Source of the DNA: Bubalus kerabau
Taxonomy: Eukaryota; Chordata; Mammalia; Artiodactyla; Bovidae
Assembly (NCBI RefSeq): GCF_029407905.1
Contig: NW_026577903.1
Span: 1,984,001-2,048,000, forward strand
Length of the DNA stretch: 64,000 nt
Direction: 5' to 3'
Within the stretch, counting starts at the first letter, position 1; each line of letters opens with the position of its first letter. Below the pieces are notes generated by a model. That model saw only the letters and a program-made list of their open reading frames with translations. It made no database searches and was not told the DNA's origin. Both the position numbers and the translations under genes were made by a program. Positions 59,501-64,000 of the stretch are shown piece by piece.

Positions 59501-62500
59501 TGCTCAGGAGTGTCAGGTCTCGTGTTCTGCGGAGGAATGGAACTCCGCTTACATCTCAAGTTGTTCAAGGATAACACCACTTTTCGTGATGTGTTTGGAA
59601 CCTGCGGGTTTTTCGGAGATGCACGGGGGCGTCAGTGCTCCTTCCTGTTGTGCCTTCATCCACAGGGTTGCCTTCGAAGAGGTGTCCGGGCATCGTGTTC
59701 TCCTCAAGTGCGGACCGGGAAATTGGGGTCTTTCAGCATGTTGCACCACCCACTAGGCTACGTCTCGAATTTTCTCGTGAGACCGGCCTCATCCTGAGGC
59801 GCGCAGGAAAGTCCGGGAACCCTTTCCAAACAAAGCAGGGGAATCGACCCTACTTTCGGGATCAGGAGGAGAGAAAGGGCTCAGATGAAGTAGTGCCGGG
59901 AACCTCGGTGCTCTCCTTGAGTGAAAGTCGGGTAACTTTTCTGGTTGCATCAAGGGTGCCAAGTACCGTTTTGCACTTCAAGACGGAACCTGGGACTTCT
60001 CTTGAGATGCTGTAGTGGGCAAGGGCCTCATCTAGCACTGACGGGGGACCCACGTGTTTTTTCTCGAGTTGCGGCAGGATTCTTGAGTTACGATGGGGAA
60101 TACAGGTTTCCTCTTGTATTGGCCCAGGGAAGTCCAATCTTCCATTCGAGTTGCAAGTGAGAGCTGGAGATTGCTCTCGAGTCACTGCAGGGCAAAATAG
60201 AGCTCATCTAGGTTTGTGTCCAGGACCGAGTTTTTCTCTCCAGGGGCGACAGGGATCTCGGGGTTGCATTCCAGACTCACCCGGGGAGTCAGGCCTCGTC
60301 TCGAAGGGAATGAATGGACTCCGCTCTCCTCTCGAGTTGCGACGGGTATCCCTTGGAGCCCAAGAGTGGCCTAAATGGAGTTAAGCCTCCTGTGGAGTTT
60401 GGAGAGAGGACTCGGGATTGCTCTCTAGGCCATGCAGGAAAAGAAGGCCCTCATCTCGCGATGACGGGGGCGTCTCGTGGGTTTTCTCAAGGTGCAGTGC
60501 CTGGTTGGGGTTTCTCACGAGATAGGACGGGGAGCTCAGGGAGACTCCTGTGGTGCCACGGAAGTCAGGTCTCCATGGACGTGGCGTGGGGGAACGCCTC
60601 ATTGCTCTCGAGTCATGGTAGGGGAATCAAGCCTCAAGACGCTTCGAAGAAGAACTCTCGAGGTCTTTCTCGGGGTGTGGCAGGAAACCCTGGGTTCCCT
60701 CGACTTGTGCCCATGACCTCAGGGAGCTTAGCGGGGTTCCTCTGAGAAGTCAGGGATACTGTGGAGTTGAGAGGGGCTTCTCGGGACATCACAGGGACTG
60801 GTGCAATTGAAGAGGACCTAATCTCGGATTGAGGCAGTAACGTCAGGGTTCCTCTCCATTTCTGACTCGGATAGCAGGGTCCCTGCAGAGTTGGGACAGG
60901 AGAGTCAGACCTCGTCTTGTGTGGAGTAATGGAACTCCGCTTGCCTCTCGAGTTGTTCACGGGATGACAGGCCACCTGTCGAGTTGTATGTGGAACCTGC
61001 GGTTTTGGGGGACGATGCACAGGGGTGTCAGTGCCCCTTCGTGTTGTGCCTTCATCCACAGGGTTACCTTCGAAGAGGTGACCGGGCATCGGGATCTTAT
61101 CAATAGCGGACCAGGAAATCGGGGTCTTTCGGCATGTGGCACAACCCACGAGGCTACGTCTCGACTTCCCTCGTGAGACTGGCCTCATCCTGAGCTTCGC
61201 CGGGAAGTCTGGGAACCCCTTCCAGACAAAGCAGGGGAATCGACCCTCCTGTCGCCATCAGGAGGGGAGAAGAGGCTCAGCTGAAGCGGTGCTGGGAACC
61301 TCCATGTTCTCCTCGAGTGAGACCGGGGTGTCAGGGAAATTTGGGGGTCGCATCAAGGGTGCCAAGTACCGTTTCACACTTCAAGACGGAACATGGGACT
61401 TCCCTGGAGACGCTATAGCTGACAGGGGCCTCATATTTCGATGACGGAGGAGCCACGTTGTTTTTCTCCAGTTGCCGCGGGATTCTCGAATTACAATGGG
61501 GAATACAGGCTTCCTCTTGTGTTGGCCCAGGGAAGTCCAATCATCCATTCGAGTTGCGAGGGAGAGATGGGGATTGCACTTGAGTCAATGCAGGACAAAA
61601 AAGACCTCATTTAGGCTTGTGTCCAGGACCGAGTTTTCCTCTACAGGGGCAACACGGATCTCGGGATCCCATTCCAGACTCACCCAAGTAGTCAGGCCTC
61701 GGCTCGAGGGGAAGCAACGGACTCTGCTCTCCTCTAGAGTAGCGACGTGTATCTCTTGGAGGCTACTGAGTGGCCTAAAGGGAGTCAGGCCTCCAGTGGA
61801 GTTTGGAGAGTGGACTCGGGATTGCTCTCTAGGTCATGTAGGAAAAGAAGGCCCTCATCTTACGATGATGGGGGCGTCTCGTGAGTTTTCTCGAGCGGCG
61901 GTGCCAGTGTGGGGTTTTCATGAGGTAGGACGGGGAGCGCAGGGAGCCTCTCGTGTGGCGCCAGGGAAGTTAGGTTTCAATGGGCGTGGCGAGGGGAATG
62001 CGTCATTGCTCTCCAGTCATGGTAGGGTATCGGGCCTCAAGACGCGGTAAAGAAGGACTGTCAAGGTCTTTCTCAGAATGCAGCAGGAAACCCTGGGTTC
62101 ACTCGACTTGTGCCAGTGACCGCAGAGAGCTTCTGAGGGTGCCTCTGAGAATCAGGGATACTGTGGAGTTTTAGGGGCCTCTCGGGACTCCACTGGGTAT
62201 GACGCAATGGAAGAGGGCCTCATTTCGAGTTGATGCAGGAACGTCAGGTTTCATCTACATTTCTGACTCCGATCGCACGGTCCCTGCAGAGTTGGGAAAG
62301 GAGAGTCAGGCCTTCTCTTGTGTGGAGGAACGGAACTCCGCATGCCTCTCTAGTTCTTCAAGGGATGACAGGACACTTGTCGATCTGTGTTTGGAATCTG
62401 CGTGTTTTTCCGTACTATGCATGGGGATGTCAGTACCCCTTCGTGTTGTGCATTCATCCACAGGTTTGCTTTCGAAGAGGTGTCCTGGCATCGGGTTCTT

Positions 62501-64000
62501 ATTAAGAGCGGACCGGGAAATCGGGGTCTTTCCGCATGTGGCACCACCCACCAGGCTACGTCTCGAATTTCCTAGTGAGACCGGCCTCATCCTGAGGTGC
62601 GCCGGGAAGGTCGGAACCCCTTGCAGACAAAGCAGGGGAATCGACCCTCCTGTCTCGATCAGGAGGGGAGAAGTGGCACAGATGAGGTGATGCCGGGAAC
62701 CTCGGTGTTCCCCTCCAGTGAGACCAGTGTGTTGGGGAACTTTTGGGGTCGCATCAAAGGTGCCAAGTACCGTATCGCACTTCAAGATGGAACGTAAGAC
62801 TTCTTTTGAGACGCTGTAGCGGCAATGGCCGCATCTTGCGATGAAGAGGGAACGACGTGGTTTTTCGCGAGTTGTGGCGGGATTCTTGAGTTACAACGGG
62901 AAATTCAGGCTTCCTCTTCTGTTGGCCCAGGGAAGTCCAGTCTTCCATTCGAGTTGCGAGGGAGAGTTGGGGATTGCTCTCGAGTCACTGCAGGAAAAAA
63001 GAGACCTCATCTAGGCTTGTGTCCAGGACCTAATGTTTCTCTCCAGGGGCGACAGGGATCTCCGGTTCACATATCAGACACACCCGAGGAGTCAGGCCTC
63101 GCCTCGAGGGGAAGGAAAAGACTCCGCTCTCCTCTCGAGTCGCGACGGGTATGTCTTGGAGTCCACTGAGTGACCAAAAGGGAGTCAAGCCTACTGTGGA
63201 GTTTGGAGAGAGGACTCGGGATTGCTCTCCAGGCCATGCTAGAAAAGAAGGCCGTCATGTCGCGAAAATGGGGGCGTCTCGTGGGTTTTCTCTATCTGTG
63301 GCGCCAGTGTTTGGTTTCTCACGAGGTATGACGGGGAGCTCAGGGAGCCTCTCGTGTGGCGCCAGGGAAGTCAGGGCTTCATGAGTGTAGCAGAGGGAGC
63401 GCGTCATTGCCCTCGAGTCATGGTAGGGGATTCAGGCCTCAAAATGCGTTGAAGAAGGACTCTTGAGTTCTTTCTATGGTGGCGGCAGTAAACCCTGGGC
63501 TCACTCGAATTGTGCTGGTGACCTCAGGGAGCTTCTCAGGGTGCCTCTGAGAAGTCAGGGATACTGTGGAGCTGGGACGCATCTCTCGGGAGTCCACTGG
63601 GTTTCGTGCAATGGAAGAGGTCCTAATCTCGAGTGGAGGCAGGAACCTCAGCATTCCTCTCGTGACTTCACTGGCGCTGGTCTGATTCGGATCGCAAAGT
63701 CCCTGCAGAGTTGGGACAGGAGAGTCAGGCATCGTCTTGTGTAGAGGAATGAAACCCCACTTGCCTCTTGAGTTCTTCAGGGGTGACAAGCCACTTGTTG
63801 AGCTGTATGTGGAACCTGCGGGTTTTTCCGGACGATGCACGAGGGTGTCAGTGCCCCTTTGTGTTGTGCCTTCATCCACAGGGTTGCCTTCGAAGAGGTG
63901 TCCAGGCATTGGGTTCTTATCAAGAGCGTACCGGGAAATCATAGTCTTTTGGCATGTGGTACCAACCGCGAGCTACGTCTCGAATTTCCTCGTGAGACTG
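50566..64000. repeat. Satellite I array, right block, ~9.5 monomers, uninterrupted
   Basis: Landmarks at 50,984, 52,392, 53,798, 55,196, 56,600, 58,002, 59,401, 60,809, 62,210 and 63,614 give monomers of 1,408, 1,406, 1,398, 1,404, 1,402, 1,399, 1,408, 1,401 and 1,404 bp. All are in the same orientation as the left array, and the array continues past the window edge. The monomers at 59,401 and 63,614 carry a variant insertion (tgacttcctggaggcc and tgacttcactggcgct) in place of the usual atttctgactc. No higher-order period beyond the monomer is obvious by eye. Confidence 0.93.

Overview
The window looks like pericentromeric heterochromatin of a bovine (Bos) chromosome. It holds no intact host gene. 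Three observations support this: (i) a tandem repeat with a measured period of 1,398-1,420 bp, the unit length of cattle satellite I (1.715 g/cc; the sheep and goat homologue is much shorter); (ii) ruminant-specific SINEs (Bov-A2 and a Bov-tA/ART2A-type element); (iii) a ruminant-type LINE-1 and a class II (betaretrovirus-like) endogenous retrovirus. Family names come from memory and were not searched.

Layout. 1-6,850: satellite I, left array. 6,851-15,620: a dimeric satellite alternating ~535-bp and ~695-bp monomers (about 1.23 kb together), carrying a solo LTR at 9,334-10,630. 15,621-17,221: a related, more GC-rich repeat with single ~680-bp monomers. 17,222-26,955: two full copies and one truncated copy of a ~4.45-kb tandem unit. 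Each unit opens with a ~120-bp GC-box minisatellite, and each full copy carries one Bov-A2 and one Bov-tA insertion at matching positions. 26,956-64,000: satellite I again in the same orientation, interrupted by a 6.9-kb provirus (33,123-40,000) and an 8.15-kb full-length antisense LINE-1 (42,413-50,565). Both insertions have recognisable target-site duplications, so the empty satellite can be reconstructed.

Main discovery candidate. The provirus keeps a gag matrix region, dUTPase/protease, pieces of integrase and the env transmembrane subunit. It has lost reverse transcriptase, the integrase core and nearly all of env SU. Between the integrase tail and the env remnant sits a ~360-bp GC-rich segment (37,561-37,921). 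Its end encodes an almost unchanged signal peptide and first mature residues of the host metalloproteinase inhibitor TIMP2, with TIMP2-like 5' leader sequence upstream. This looks like capture of a host gene's first exon by a betaretrovirus-like element, in the slot where the env leader and SU should lie. It is now dead: the start codon reads ATA, the first mature cysteine reads Tyr, and a stop follows shortly.

Other structural signals are a 435-bp duplication inside one satellite monomer with shared sequence at the breakpoint, a fold-back (hairpin) insertion at 41,965, a hybrid monomer at 14,036, and a GC-rich satellite variant shared between the left array and the junction at 26,956. Long open frames in the satellites repeat with the monomer period and are not treated as genes.
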